From Portibacter marinus (GTDB taxonomy: Bacteria > Bacteroidota > Bacteroidia > Chitinophagales > Saprospiraceae), in assembly GCF_021533195.1 (NCBI RefSeq), contig NZ_JAJNKB010000003.1, positions 248,001 to 312,000 of the forward strand: a DNA stretch of 64,000 nt, written 5' to 3'. Position 1 is the first letter of the stretch, and each line of letters opens with the position of its first letter. The notes beneath the pieces are model-generated. The model was not told the origin of the DNA. It ran no database searches and saw only the letters and a program-made list of their open reading frames with translations. This document shows, in pieces, positions 44,839 through 53,439 of the stretch. The translations under genes were made by a program, and so were the position numbers.

Positions 44839-45366
44839 TCACAATTTGTAATTCAATTCTACGACACCGGAAGGGTAAGCTTTCTGAGATTTTAATGTAA
44901 ACAATCTTTCTTGAGGTTTGCCTGCAAACAAATCTATGCCGTCAGGAATCGTGATGGGCATGATATGTTTAATGATTTCATCGATCAAATCTGCGTTCAA
45001 AAATAAGGTGTTTAGCTCACCCCCTCCAATTAACCAAATATCTTTGCCTTTCATGGCTTTCAGGCTTCGGGCCCAACTGATCACATCTTCGGAGATAAAA
45101 GAAACATTCTGATCCTTAGTCAGATTTTTGTTTCGAGTCAAAACAAAATTCAACTTGTCTTTGTAGGGAAAGGCCACTCCAAAACTGAGCACTTGCTGAT
45201 AAGTCTTATTTCCCATAACGGTGGTATCAATACGATCGTAAAATCGGGCATAACCGTAGTCCTCCCCCTCAGGATGATTGATCTTGTCCAGCCAATCTAC
45301 ACTACCATTCTGCCTTGCGATTTTTCCATTTAAACTGGTCGCGATGTATAGTATGATTTTCCTCAT
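44839..45366 (-). CDS. Dihydrofolate reductase-fold protein (RibD C-terminal-like)
   Basis: The 175-residue protein starts KIILYIATSLNGKIARQNGS, with later TVMGNKTYQQVLSFG and KGKDIWLIGGGELNTLFL, which are the NADPH-binding and pocket motifs of the RibD-C/YyaP DHFR-like family. Substrate unknown; true folate activity is not implied. No signal peptide. Flanked by 136 bp to the flavodoxin-like gene. Confidence 0.87.
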   Translation of the reverse strand: MRKIILYIATSLNGKIARQNGSVDWLDKINHPEGEDYGYARFYDRIDTTVMGNKTYQQVLSFGVAFPYKDKLNFVLTRNKNLTKDQNVSFISEDVISWARSLKAMKGKDIWLIGGGELNTLFLNADLIDEIIKHIMPITIPDGIDLFAGKPQERLFTLKSQKAYPSGVVELNYKL

Positions 45367-45495
45367 TTTTAAACGTGAATCCTATACCTCAGATATTTGT
45401 TATTGATAGATATAATCCTTAACAATATCGAACATATTTTATGATCACCCGAACATTTGGTAAATTATTAGATTATTCATATAAACTTGAATCAT

Positions 45496-45759
45496 ATGCC
45501 ATTGATTATAGCACTTCTTGCTTTATTTTTTCCAAGAGTAATCATCCTCATTCTATACTTTTTGACCAGCTTTTTTTCAGGTGTATACGATAGTATTTTG
45601 CTTCCCGTTTTGGGATTTCTCTTTATGCCAGTTACCTTAATTGCCTATACTTACACAGTTAAGGCTGTTGGACCTGGATCCACTACAGGAATTATAATTA
45701 TTGCCATTGCTGTAGTCATCGACCTGGGTCTTTGGCGAAGGGGATCAAGGAGGCGATGA
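45496..45759 (+). CDS. Small membrane protein, function unknown
   Basis: The 87-residue product starts at the ATG at 45496 (PLIIALLALFF); an upstream TTG at 45487 would add three residues. It has about three hydrophobic stretches (about 3-25, 28-50, 57-77) and ends in a basic tail RRGSRRR. It resembles small bacterial inner-membrane proteins but I do not recognise a family. A terminator-like hairpin follows at 45794. Confidence 0.6.
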   Translation: MPLIIALLALFFPRVIILILYFLTSFFSGVYDSILLPVLGFLFMPVTLIAYTYTVKAVGPGSTTGIIIIAIAVVIDLGLWRRGSRRR

Positions 45760-45793
45760 TCTGAGGTTATTTGCAAATTCCAAATGAATTGAC

Positions 45794-45814
45794 AATCTAG
45801 GTAGATTTTTTTTT
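45794..45814 (+). terminator. Intrinsic terminator candidate
   Basis: AATCTA and TAGATT form a short stem (effectively 5 bp with a 4-base AGGT loop) followed by a run of nine T (45806-45814), 35 bp after the small membrane protein gene. The stem is weak but the T-tract is strong. Confidence 0.45.
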
Positions 45815-45856
45815 GGAAAAGCTAGATGTATAGTATGTCATATTTAATAGCCTAAT

Positions 45857-46291
45857 TTATTCTTTTGAAATGCTTGTAGAAACCTTATCGGTGATGTACC
45901 ATCGATCATCTTCTTTAAGCAAGTTAAAGTAATCTGTAAACAATCGACTTGCCGTCTCTAATTCAACTTTTGCTGAAGCAGCCGTCCTCGTTATATCGAT
46001 AGCCAATATTCTACCTTCTGCATTTGGCAACCTTGGTCTTGGCTTGAATCCCGAAAGATAATTTTCTCTGTCTCTCCTCACTATCTCTCCGTCTCTGACA
46101 AATTTCAGATTACAAGTGCTATGCATTGCAGACCCAACTAAAGTAGTATCCCCAGTCAACCACCCATCAAAATATTGAACGATCACAGACTCTATCGCCT
46201 GGCGTTCAATTTCATGATTATTTTCTTCCTGAGCAGAGACCATTAAGGTTAGCATTAAATAGACCGCAATTACGAGTACTCGTTTCATCAT
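45857..46291 (-). CDS. Secreted NTF2-like protein (lumazine-binding type)
   Basis: The 144-residue protein has a signal peptide (MMKRVLVIAVYLMLTLMVSAQ) then an NTF2-like alpha+beta cone: RQAIESVIVQYFDGWLTGD, MHSTCNLKFVRDGEIV, and FTDYFNLLKEDDRWYITDKV. The family (putative lumazine-binding/SnoaL-like) binds small molecules in a cavity; function not assigned. Exported to the periplasm or beyond. Convergent with the preceding small membrane gene. Confidence 0.82.
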   Translation of the reverse strand: MMKRVLVIAVYLMLTLMVSAQEENNHEIERQAIESVIVQYFDGWLTGDTTLVGSAMHSTCNLKFVRDGEIVRRDRENYLSGFKPRPRLPNAEGRILAIDITRTAASAKVELETASRLFTDYFNLLKEDDRWYITDKVSTSISKE

Positions 46292-46357
46292 TCGAAATTT
46301 TACTCCAATTTACGACTTTAAGCTTCCAGGTGGTATTAACGAAAAGTTAAATCTATC

Positions 46358-47104
46358 TTATTCGGGATACCAATTCCTTAGTCTGACTTCTACATTTGGA
46401 TTACCTTCATTGACGAGTGATTTAAATTTTTCTACATCACTAAAACCGTCTTTACCTCTGAAATGGAAGGGATAAACTACTTTGGGTCCAAATTCAATGA
46501 CAGCATCTGCTGCTTTATCTACAGTCATGGTATAGGGTAAGTTCATACAGACGAATGCGAAGTCAATGTTCTCAAGATTTCTCATCTCCGGGATGTCTTC
46601 TGTATCTCCAGAAAAATAAAATGTTTTTCCTCCCATGTCTAAAACGTAAGCATTCCCCCAGCCCTTTTTATGCCGGGCCGTTTCGTCATTAGGCAAATTA
46701 TACATGGGAACGACTTTCACTCTGATCCCTTCTACCTCTTTCTCAGCCCCATTCTCTAAAATGATCACCTCATGAAAATCTAATCCATCCATTTCATCGG
46801 CCACGGATTGAGGAACCACTGCTGTCGTAGCATCCAGATTAAGTCCTCCCAGAGTTTCTTTATTTAAATGGTCACCATGGGCGTGTGTGATGAAAATCAA
46901 ATCAGCGTCTTCGAAGTCTTCAAATTTTTCTGCTCCGCCATAAGGATCCATGTAAATCGTTTTGCCATCCCATTCCAATACCGTGGTGGCATGTAATACA
47001 GGCGTCATGATGACATCACCCATATTTGTAGCGATGGTATCTGACTGCGCATCTAGCTTCAAGACAGATAATAGGAGTACGAGAGAAAATAGTATGGACT
47101 TCAT
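46358..47104 (-). CDS. Secreted metallo-beta-lactamase-fold hydrolase (UlaG-like)
   Basis: The 248-residue protein has a signal peptide (MKSILFSLVLLLSVLKLDAQ). Zinc motif THAHGDHLN (HxHxDH) near residue 76, Asp in YFSGDTEDIPEM, and a terminal His in PFHFRGKD. The wider sequence fits the UlaG/YcbL-like MBL group that hydrolyses lactones or phosphodiesters; substrate unknown. Upstream of the NTF2 gene by 66 bp in the same direction, perhaps cotranscribed. Confidence 0.87.
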   Translation of the reverse strand: MKSILFSLVLLLSVLKLDAQSDTIATNMGDVIMTPVLHATTVLEWDGKTIYMDPYGGAEKFEDFEDADLIFITHAHGDHLNKETLGGLNLDATTAVVPQSVADEMDGLDFHEVIILENGAEKEVEGIRVKVVPMYNLPNDETARHKKGWGNAYVLDMGGKTFYFSGDTEDIPEMRNLENIDFAFVCMNLPYTMTVDKAADAVIEFGPKVVYPFHFRGKDGFSDVEKFKSLVNEGNPNVEVRLRNWYPE

Positions 47105-47300
47105 AGTAAGAATTTACGGTTAGATAATAGCAAAGTGTGTAAGTAGGTATAAAACATATTATTTAGCCAGATTGTTTGGTCAGGTGCTCTTATACATCCG
47201 GATCTCCGTCTTATTACACGATGTATGAGACTATTTTTGGATTCGAAAGAAAAATCTAACTACATTTAAAGATATTTAGAAAGCAGCAGATTAGAACTTT

Positions 47301-48200
47301 TTGGAAATTAAATTTATCAATAGAAAGACAGGCCAATTTGAAATAGAACAGCCGCCTGCAGAGAAACTAATGAGGTTTCTATACCATCATCCGATTGGTA
47401 AAAACACCATTTTACCTCTTGCTATAAAGAAGTGGGTTTCTGTTCTATATGGTCGAAGAATGGATCGGCCTGAATCAGTTGGAAAGATTAAATCTTTCGT
47501 AGATCAGCAAAATATAGACATGGCTGAATCTCTTAGACCTGCGGAAGATTTTACCTCTTTCAACGATTTTTTCATTAGAAAGTTACGCGGAGGTGCAAGA
47601 CCTATAGAGTCAGGTTTGGTTTCGCCTGGGGATGGGAAGTTACTGGCTTTTAAGCGCGTGAGAGATGTAGATGCTTTTTATGTCAAAGGTCAAACTTTTA
47701 CCTTGAAGAGTTTCCTTAAAAATGAAGCATTGGCGAATGAATATAAGGACGCTTCAATGCTGATCTTACGTCTTGCTCCTAATGACTACCACAGATTTCA
47801 CTTTCCTTATGATGGAACACCATCTAAAATGACAGAAATTTCAGGGACTTATTACTCGGTTTCTCCAATTGCATTGACACAAAATTTTGGCAAATTCTTT
47901 ACAGAAAATAAGAGATCGTACTGTTTGCTGCAAACGGAACATCAAGGCAACATACTGATTGCCCCTGTGGGAGCAACGATGGTAGGGACCATCCACACTA
48001 CTTATGTGCCCGAAAATCCAGTCCATAAGGGAGATGAGATGGGTTACTTCACATTCGGAGGATCAAGCATTTTGTTTCTGGTCACAAGTCAGGATTTTAT
48101 GATTGACCAGGATCTACTGGATAATACGCGAAATGGTTTTGAGACTGCTGTGAAAATGGGGGAAAAAATAGGAGAACTAGAAAAGGTCAAATCCAGATAA
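47301..48200 (+). CDS. psd: Phosphatidylserine decarboxylase proenzyme
   Basis: The 299-residue protein uses a TTG start at 47301; no ATG gives a better N-terminus. It matches Psd: SPGDGKLLAFKRV, LAPNDYHRFHFPYDG (His catalytic), then the self-cleavage motif GGSS (253-256), where the chain breaks between Gly254 and Ser255 and the Ser becomes the pyruvoyl cofactor. It makes phosphatidylethanolamine at the inner membrane. No signal peptide. Followed by a GC-rich repeat element and the Fic gene. Confidence 0.9.
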   Translation: MEIKFINRKTGQFEIEQPPAEKLMRFLYHHPIGKNTILPLAIKKWVSVLYGRRMDRPESVGKIKSFVDQQNIDMAESLRPAEDFTSFNDFFIRKLRGGARPIESGLVSPGDGKLLAFKRVRDVDAFYVKGQTFTLKSFLKNEALANEYKDASMLILRLAPNDYHRFHFPYDGTPSKMTEISGTYYSVSPIALTQNFGKFFTENKRSYCLLQTEHQGNILIAPVGATMVGTIHTTYVPENPVHKGDEMGYFTFGGSSILFLVTSQDFMIDQDLLDNTRNGFETAVKMGEKIGELEKVKSR

Positions 48201-48267
48201 GTTTGCAGCACATCCTTTTCATTTTAAAGGACTTATCATTGCTAATGATTCATCTTTTTAGAAATTC

Positions 48268-48368
48268 AGGGCGTCCGGGCGCTGTATTCCGGGTTTCGCT
48301 GCTCGCTCATCCTGCTGCTCTCTTCGTTCGCACCAGGACAAGCCCTACATGTAGCTGACGCATGCACT
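48268..48368. repeat. GC-rich structured intergenic element, Bacteroidota GGGCGT-type
   Basis: This 100-bp stretch is clearly richer in GC than its flanks and has internal pairing: AGGGC (48268-48272) with GCCCT (48342-48346), and TCC (48274-48276) with GGA (48336-48338). The heptamer GCTGCTC occurs twice (48298 and 48314). It begins GGGCGTCCGGGCGCTG, the form I recall for widely dispersed intergenic repeats in Bacteroidota, whose nature is unresolved. It stops just before the truncated Fic gene start. Confidence 0.55.
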
Positions 48369-48374
48369 TAATCT

Positions 48375-48941
48375 ATGACTTACCTCTTTTTCATAGTACT
48401 TTATTTTAGAGCAAACTGTACTCCTTCTCATTCGCAATTGGTATTAGACTTGCTCGATGAATTGATTAATTATTCAAATGATAATCCCGAAAATCATGAT
48501 TTGGTCACATTAGCCACGATCTTTCATCAACGCTTGGTTTGGATCCCTCCCTTTAATGACGGGAATGGGAGAACGGTACGATTGGCCATGAATTTAATTC
48601 TAATGCGCGGCGGCTACCCACCCACATTTATCCTGACGAAAGACCGAAGAAAGTATTATTGTGCTTTGAATCAAGCTAACAACGGCGATTATTCGAAAAT
48701 GCTTCTATTGATGTTTCTAGCAGCAGAACGCTCGTTGAATCTATCTCTTTCCGCCATTGCAGGAGACTACGAGGACTATTTTCCAACGGGTGACATTGCT
48801 GAAGACCCATCAGTGTCATATGGTCAAGAGTACCTGAGTTTATTGGCACGCCGAGGAAGAATAGATGCCTATAAAGAGGGAAGAGTATGGTATACCACGA
48901 AGTCAGCAGTGGAGGAGTACAGGCAGAAGAAGTTAAAGTGA
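48375..48941 (+). pseudogene. Fic family protein, truncated and with catalytic His replaced
   Basis: The 188-residue product covers only the Fic core and a C-terminal DNA-binding-like tail; usual Fic proteins of this type have about 350 residues with a Fic_N domain. The motif that should read HPFxDGNGRxxR is PPFNDGNGRTVR (58-69): the catalytic His is Pro58 (codon CCT, one base from CAT). The first 16 residues (hydrophobic MTYLFFIVLYF) do not look like the family and follow the repeat element. C-terminal EYLSLLARRGRIDAYKEGR resembles an excisionase-like helix-turn-helix. Likely non-AMPylating or decayed. Confidence 0.7.
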
Positions 48942-48957
48942 TATTGCCTTATGGCAT

Positions 48958-49419
48958 TTATCGCGTATAGGTCATGCTATGCACTACCTGGCCGTTACGA
49001 TCATAATACCTCCATAAACCAATTGGAAGTTTCCAATGCCTATATTGTCCTTCTGCCTTGACAGAACCATCCTCATAAAATTGGGTGACCGGACCTTCCA
49101 CTTTGTTATTCCTATAAGTGCCTTTTTCAGCAAGCGTTCCATCAGGATTGAATTGCATCCAATATCCATTTCCGATACCATCCACATATTGCTGAACCGT
49201 CATCAATTCCCCATGATCATAAAGTCCGTAAAGAACTCCAGTGTATGGCTTTCTGGTATTGGGATCGTAGTATTGACTACCAAAGTCCTTTGCCGCTCTA
49301 GTCTCCGTCTGTTGCATGGTCAAGGCATTAGAAGGTAAGGAATCTAGCGTATAAGACACTTGTCCGTTAGTATTCATGGAAAATACCATGACGCAAATGA
49401 AAAAATACAAAGCTTTCAT
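48958..49419 (-). CDS. Secreted MORN-repeat protein (YwqK-like)
   Basis: The protein has 153 residues from the ATG at 49419, chosen because the signal peptide MKALYFFICVMVFSMNTNGQ begins there. It holds several MORN-variant repeats: GVLYGLYDHGELM, GYWMQFNPDGTLAEKGTYRN, GPVTQFYEDGSVKAEGQYRH and GLWRYYDRNGQVV. Such proteins are sometimes called YwqK-family antitoxins, but toxin-antitoxin function is not supported here. Exported. No recognisable partner. Confidence 0.83.
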   Translation of the reverse strand: MKALYFFICVMVFSMNTNGQVSYTLDSLPSNALTMQQTETRAAKDFGSQYYDPNTRKPYTGVLYGLYDHGELMTVQQYVDGIGNGYWMQFNPDGTLAEKGTYRNNKVEGPVTQFYEDGSVKAEGQYRHWKLPIGLWRYYDRNGQVVHSMTYTR

Positions 49420-49615
49420 ATCTATAAAATGATGTTCAGAATGATTCATTATACAATATCACTGTCCTTGTAAACAAAGAAAACAGAGGTTAGTTGGATT
49501 TACGGTAATCGATCGCTGAGCCGGTTATTATCTCGTTGAGTTGGTGAATGAGTTCGACAACTCGTTCGATACACTGTAGGTATTGGCGATTAGTACTTTT
49601 TGAATTTCAATGGTA

Positions 49616-51025
49616 TCACTTTCCAATACAAAACCTCGTAAATATTGAATCCAACAAGTCATCCGTATGGATCTCTCCAGTAATCAGCCCCAGATGATGT
49701 AGCGCTTGTCGAATATCCATGGCAATAAAATCACCGGTCATCCCGGACTGTAATCCATTTAAAACCCTATCGAGAGCCTCATAGGCATTATTCAATGCTT
49801 CAAAATGTCGGGAATTCGTGACAATCGTTTGATCCATCAAGGAAGGATCATCCACCACCAACTGGTGCAACTTTTCCTTCAAATACTCAATATTCATTTT
49901 ATTTTTCGCAGATGCAGTGATAAGATTTTCAGAGCTAATCAATCCTTCTTTATAGTACTCTTCCGGCTTGATGTAAGGGTTTAGATCCATTTTATTGGCC
50001 ACATAAATTTGCTTGCTCTTCGCAGTCAACACCTTGCTCCCCTCCAGGAATCGCTCTACATCGGACCATAAATCTTCCGGTTTTGTTTCTGTGACATCAA
50101 ACAAATAGATGACCAGGGTGGACTGCGCAATCTTCGCGATCGTGCGCTCAACCCCTATTCTCTCTATTTCATCCTGTGCCTTTCGAATCCCCGCTGTATC
50201 GATTAATCTAAAATGAATGCCATTAATATTTAGTGACTCCTCAACCGTATCCCTTGTGGTTCCGGCAATTTCTGATACAATCGCGCGCTCTTCATTGAGC
50301 AAGGCATTCAACAATGTAGATTTTCCTGCATTGGGCCGTCCTGCAATGACTGTTGCTACACCATTTTTCAACACATTTCCCAGATGAAAAGAGTCCAGTA
50401 ATCGCTTAATTACTGACTTTATCTTCTCTACAAGTGCCTCCAGCTTACCTCTATCTGCAAATTCTACATCTTCCTCACCGAAATCCAATTCCAATTCAAT
50501 TAGCGCGGCAAAATCTATTAACTCCTGTCTCAACTCCTGAATTTCCTGAGAAAAACCTCCCCTCATCTGCTTAATGGCCAACTCATGGGATGCCTCCGAC
50601 TCAGAAGCGATCAGATCAGCCACAGCTTCCGCTTGCGAAAGATCCATTTGCCCATTTAGAAATGCCCTCAGAGTAAATTCCCCTCGATCCGCCAATCTAC
50701 ATCCTCCCCTTAAGCAAAGTTGAATGACCTGTTCTAAAATATAAGGTGATCCATGACAGCTCAGCTCCACTACATCTTCTCTTGTATAAGACTTGGGTGC
50801 TTTGAATACCGTTGCTACACATTCATCAATAACTCTTCCGCTTTCATCTTCTACTTTTCCATAGTGAACCGTATTGCCTTCTACTTTCTCCAGGTTCCTT
50901 CCCTTGAAAAAATAATCTACAATTTCGATGGCCCTGGGCCCTGAAACCCGTATTACGCCGATAGCTCCCTGGCCAGGCGGTGTAGAAAGGGCAACGATGG
51001 TATCGGGCGAGAATGAATTAGTCAT
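49616..51025 (-). CDS. mnmE: tRNA uridine-5-carboxymethylaminomethyl(34) synthesis GTPase MnmE
   Basis: The 469-residue protein has the N-terminal formyl-THF-binding domain (STPPGQGAIGVIRVSGP), a GTPase domain with GRPNAGKST (229-237), DTAG and NKMD, and the invariant C-terminal CIGK (466-469). With MnmG it makes the cmnm5U modification at tRNA wobble U34. It starts 1 bp after the stop of the dehydrogenase gene, so the two are cotranscribed. Cytoplasmic. Confidence 0.97.
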   Translation of the reverse strand: MTNSFSPDTIVALSTPPGQGAIGVIRVSGPRAIEIVDYFFKGRNLEKVEGNTVHYGKVEDESGRVIDECVATVFKAPKSYTREDVVELSCHGSPYILEQVIQLCLRGGCRLADRGEFTLRAFLNGQMDLSQAEAVADLIASESEASHELAIKQMRGGFSQEIQELRQELIDFAALIELELDFGEEDVEFADRGKLEALVEKIKSVIKRLLDSFHLGNVLKNGVATVIAGRPNAGKSTLLNALLNEERAIVSEIAGTTRDTVEESLNINGIHFRLIDTAGIRKAQDEIERIGVERTIAKIAQSTLVIYLFDVTETKPEDLWSDVERFLEGSKVLTAKSKQIYVANKMDLNPYIKPEEYYKEGLISSENLITASAKNKMNIEYLKEKLHQLVVDDPSLMDQTIVTNSRHFEALNNAYEALDRVLNGLQSGMTGDFIAMDIRQALHHLGLITGEIHTDDLLDSIFTRFCIGK

Positions 51026-51026
51026 A

Positions 51027-52025
51027 TTAAAGGTTTAAGATTTTTTCCCATATCGTATCTAGAACGGGAATTCCATGTTTTAAGTTTTCTCCTTTGATCA
51101 ATGGTGTGCGCTCCCCAGGATAAATAATAGATGAACGGTCATTTTTGGGTATCGAAGATTTGTAATCATTTAGAATAGCTTGTATCTTCTTACCAATGTA
51201 TTCATAGTGAGAAGTTTTACTCATGTCTATGCAAATAAAAACTTGTGAAATCGCTGTTTCTGCTTCAAGTTTTGAAATCTCATGGGTTGAGAGACCATTG
51301 GACAGAATCGCTGCCAAAATATCTAAAACCAGAGACAATCCAGCACCTTTCCAGTATCCCATAGGAACTGGAAGACCAGTGGACAATATGACTCCGGGAT
51401 CAGTGGTCAATATGCCTTCTTGATCGAATCCACCGGGCAAGGGGAGATGCTGTTCTTTCATTTCCAAATCTTCCATCTTTCCATAAGAAAACTGAGACAT
51501 TGCCATGTCCAGTACGATTGGTGGATCTCCCGGAACAGCAATGACCAGTGGATTATTTCCCAACTTGTTATCGTCCGCACCCCAGGCTGGCATATTTGCT
51601 ATGGTATTGGTCCAACCAATGAAAATACAGTCATTTGCCGCCGCTAACCGTCCGTAAGTGCCTCCACGCATCCAATGATTGGTGTTTGACATAGACACGC
51701 AGCCTAACCCATAATGATTGCTTAAACGCATCGCAGATTCTGTTGCTAAAATGGCATTGGTGATGCCCGGACCTTTCATCCCATCCCATTGTTGAATGGC
51801 TTTAAATTTTGACTTGATGTCCGGCGTAGCTGCTGGATCAACCCTGGATTGGTCCACATCTGATATGAATCTGGGAAATCGATTAATACCATGAGAATAT
51901 ACACCCTCCAGGCTGTTTTCAACAAATACCTCTGCAATACTGGTTGCCTTGCTTCTTTCGAATTGGCGTTCCTCCAATTTGTCTTGCAGCGTATTTAAAA
52001 TCAAATCATAGCTTAATCTCTTCAT
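51027..52025 (-). CDS. Ldh-family NAD(P)-dependent dehydrogenase (YiaK/2,3-diketogulonate reductase-like)
   Basis: The 332-residue protein has the malate/L-lactate dehydrogenase (type 2) fold: YSHGINRFPRF, MSNTNHWMRGGTYGRLAAAN and NTIANMPAWGADDNKLGNNP. The His in NTNHW and in YSHG fit catalytic positions. The NTNHWMRGG and NMPxWG features are closest in my memory to 3-dehydro-L-gulonate 2-dehydrogenase (YiaK). Precedes mnmE with a 1-bp gap and starts 62 bp from the divergent lipoprotein gene. Confidence 0.85.
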   Translation of the reverse strand: MKRLSYDLILNTLQDKLEERQFERSKATSIAEVFVENSLEGVYSHGINRFPRFISDVDQSRVDPAATPDIKSKFKAIQQWDGMKGPGITNAILATESAMRLSNHYGLGCVSMSNTNHWMRGGTYGRLAAANDCIFIGWTNTIANMPAWGADDNKLGNNPLVIAVPGDPPIVLDMAMSQFSYGKMEDLEMKEQHLPLPGGFDQEGILTTDPGVILSTGLPVPMGYWKGAGLSLVLDILAAILSNGLSTHEISKLEAETAISQVFICIDMSKTSHYEYIGKKIQAILNDYKSSIPKNDRSSIIYPGERTPLIKGENLKHGIPVLDTIWEKILNL

Positions 52026-52086
52026 AATTCAGTCTTTTTTCCTGATGCACATGAGTTTAATTACTAAATTGGTAAAAAATAAAGAT

Positions 52087-52971
52087 ATGAACATCCTCCA
52101 CAATGCCCTACTGTTATTGATGATCTGTTTTTTATCAGCCTGTGCGGAACCAAAATCTGATGTCACCGAAGAAAAAGGTGATGAACAGAAAACAATGACT
52201 TTAGTGAAGAAATGGGAAACGGATACGGTGTTCACTACCGCAGAATCTGCCATTTACGACGATCAAAGAGATGTCATTTTCGTTTCTAACATAGAAAATG
52301 GTCCCTGGGAAGCAGACGGTAAAGGTTCTATTGGGAAATTATCCTTGTCCGGTCAGGTAGTAGATGCCAGGTGGATTACAGGCTTGAATGCCCCAAAAGG
52401 GCTTGGAATAGTTGGTGACTATCTCTATGTAACCGATTTGACGACGCTCTTAGAGATTGACATAGATAAAGGTGAAATCAATAAACGCTATGAAGTGGAA
52501 GGGGCTACAGGCATTAATGATATTACAACTGCACCTGATGGTACGGTATATATTTCAGATTCTCATGTCGGCAAAATTTTCAAATTACAGGATGGGAATG
52601 TGACTGAGATCAATGATGGTCTTGCCAAATCAAATGGTGTTTTTTATGAGGATGGAAAGCTTATCATTGGAACCTGGGATGATGAAAAAGTAAACACTTT
52701 GTCTTTGTCAGACAATGTGCTTACCACTTTGGCTGAAAATATAACCCAACCTGACGGGATTGAGGCAGATGGAGAAGGAGGATATTTTGTCAGCAGCTGG
52801 AAAGGCTTGGTACATTATATTGACCCGCAAGGTTCAAGCACGGTCATCCTGGACACAACTGGTGATGAGATAGGCGCTGCAGATATTGATTTCATCCAAA
52901 GTGAAAAACTTCTACTCGTTCCTACTTTTTTTCACAATACCATTGCAGCATATGAAGTAAAAATGCAGTGA
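52087..52971 (+). CDS. SMP-30/gluconolactonase-like lipoprotein (six-bladed propeller)
   Basis: The protein has 294 residues from the ATG at 52087, chosen because the lipoprotein signal MNILHNALLLLMICFLSAC (Cys19) starts there; the longer frame from 52045 adds a non-signal leader. The body has propeller blades GLNAPKGLGIVGDYLYVTDL, NDITTAPDGTVYISDSHVGK, GLAKSNGVFYEDGKLI and TQPDGIEADGEGGYFVSSW, typical of SMP-30/NHL proteins. It may hydrolyse a sugar lactone or only bind ligands. Periplasmic or outer-membrane. Divergent from the dehydrogenase gene. Confidence 0.85.
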   Translation: MNILHNALLLLMICFLSACAEPKSDVTEEKGDEQKTMTLVKKWETDTVFTTAESAIYDDQRDVIFVSNIENGPWEADGKGSIGKLSLSGQVVDARWITGLNAPKGLGIVGDYLYVTDLTTLLEIDIDKGEINKRYEVEGATGINDITTAPDGTVYISDSHVGKIFKLQDGNVTEINDGLAKSNGVFYEDGKLIIGTWDDEKVNTLSLSDNVLTTLAENITQPDGIEADGEGGYFVSSWKGLVHYIDPQGSSTVILDTTGDEIGAADIDFIQSEKLLLVPTFFHNTIAAYEVKMQ

Positions 52972-52972
52972 T

Positions 52973-53329
52973 TTAGTCACTGTTTAACTTCACTTTCTCG
53001 CGAATCATTTCGCGAATGACATGATGGGGAACATCCTGTTGTATGCCAATTTGCAAGGTTCCCTTACCAGTTTGATATCCCTTCAAATCTACTTTAAATT
53101 TCTCAATGATGGCGCCGGAGTGAGGGTAATAGCTCACATGGTTTTGATATGCATAGAATCCGGCAATGACTTTTTCTTCCTTATATGCTGGCATGCCATA
53201 GCTAATGGCCGGTCGTGCACTCGGCACTTCTTCGAGAATTAGATCCACAATTTGTTGCATGATTTCAAGATGTCGACCTGAATGGTCGGCTAGATATTCT
53301 TCTACAGATTGGTACTTTTTCATTGCCAT
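52973..53329 (-). CDS. DUF1801 / YdhG-like protein
   Basis: The 118-residue protein contains the conserved PAISYGMPAYK and VIAGFYAYQNHVSYYPHSG segments and the KGTLQI motif of DUF1801 (iron-chaperone-like YdhG fold). Small cytoplasmic protein; an iron or heme role is proposed for some relatives but is not established. Stands alone, convergent with the preceding lipoprotein gene (1-bp gap). Confidence 0.88.
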   Translation of the reverse strand: MAMKKYQSVEEYLADHSGRHLEIMQQIVDLILEEVPSARPAISYGMPAYKEEKVIAGFYAYQNHVSYYPHSGAIIEKFKVDLKGYQTGKGTLQIGIQQDVPHHVIREMIREKVKLNSD

Positions 53330-53439
53330 GGTAAGCCTCTTTATTTTCTATATCACCTACTTGGGTGACAAAACATTTTCAATTCATCTTTAACCGTACA
53401 AGAAATGCCTGAAAATATAGGAAACTTTACGCTGATCAT

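Noticed and set aside
48958-49419. YwqK antitoxin of a toxin-antitoxin pair
   Set aside because: It is a signal-peptide-bearing MORN protein and no toxin gene adjoins it; the nearby Fic gene is on the opposite strand and looks decayed.
49450-49615. Inverted GAGTTG/CAACTC arms and possible gene remnant upstream of the MORN gene
   Set aside because: The arms are short with a long loop (or a 5-bp hairpin), and the six frames are broken by stops with no family match.
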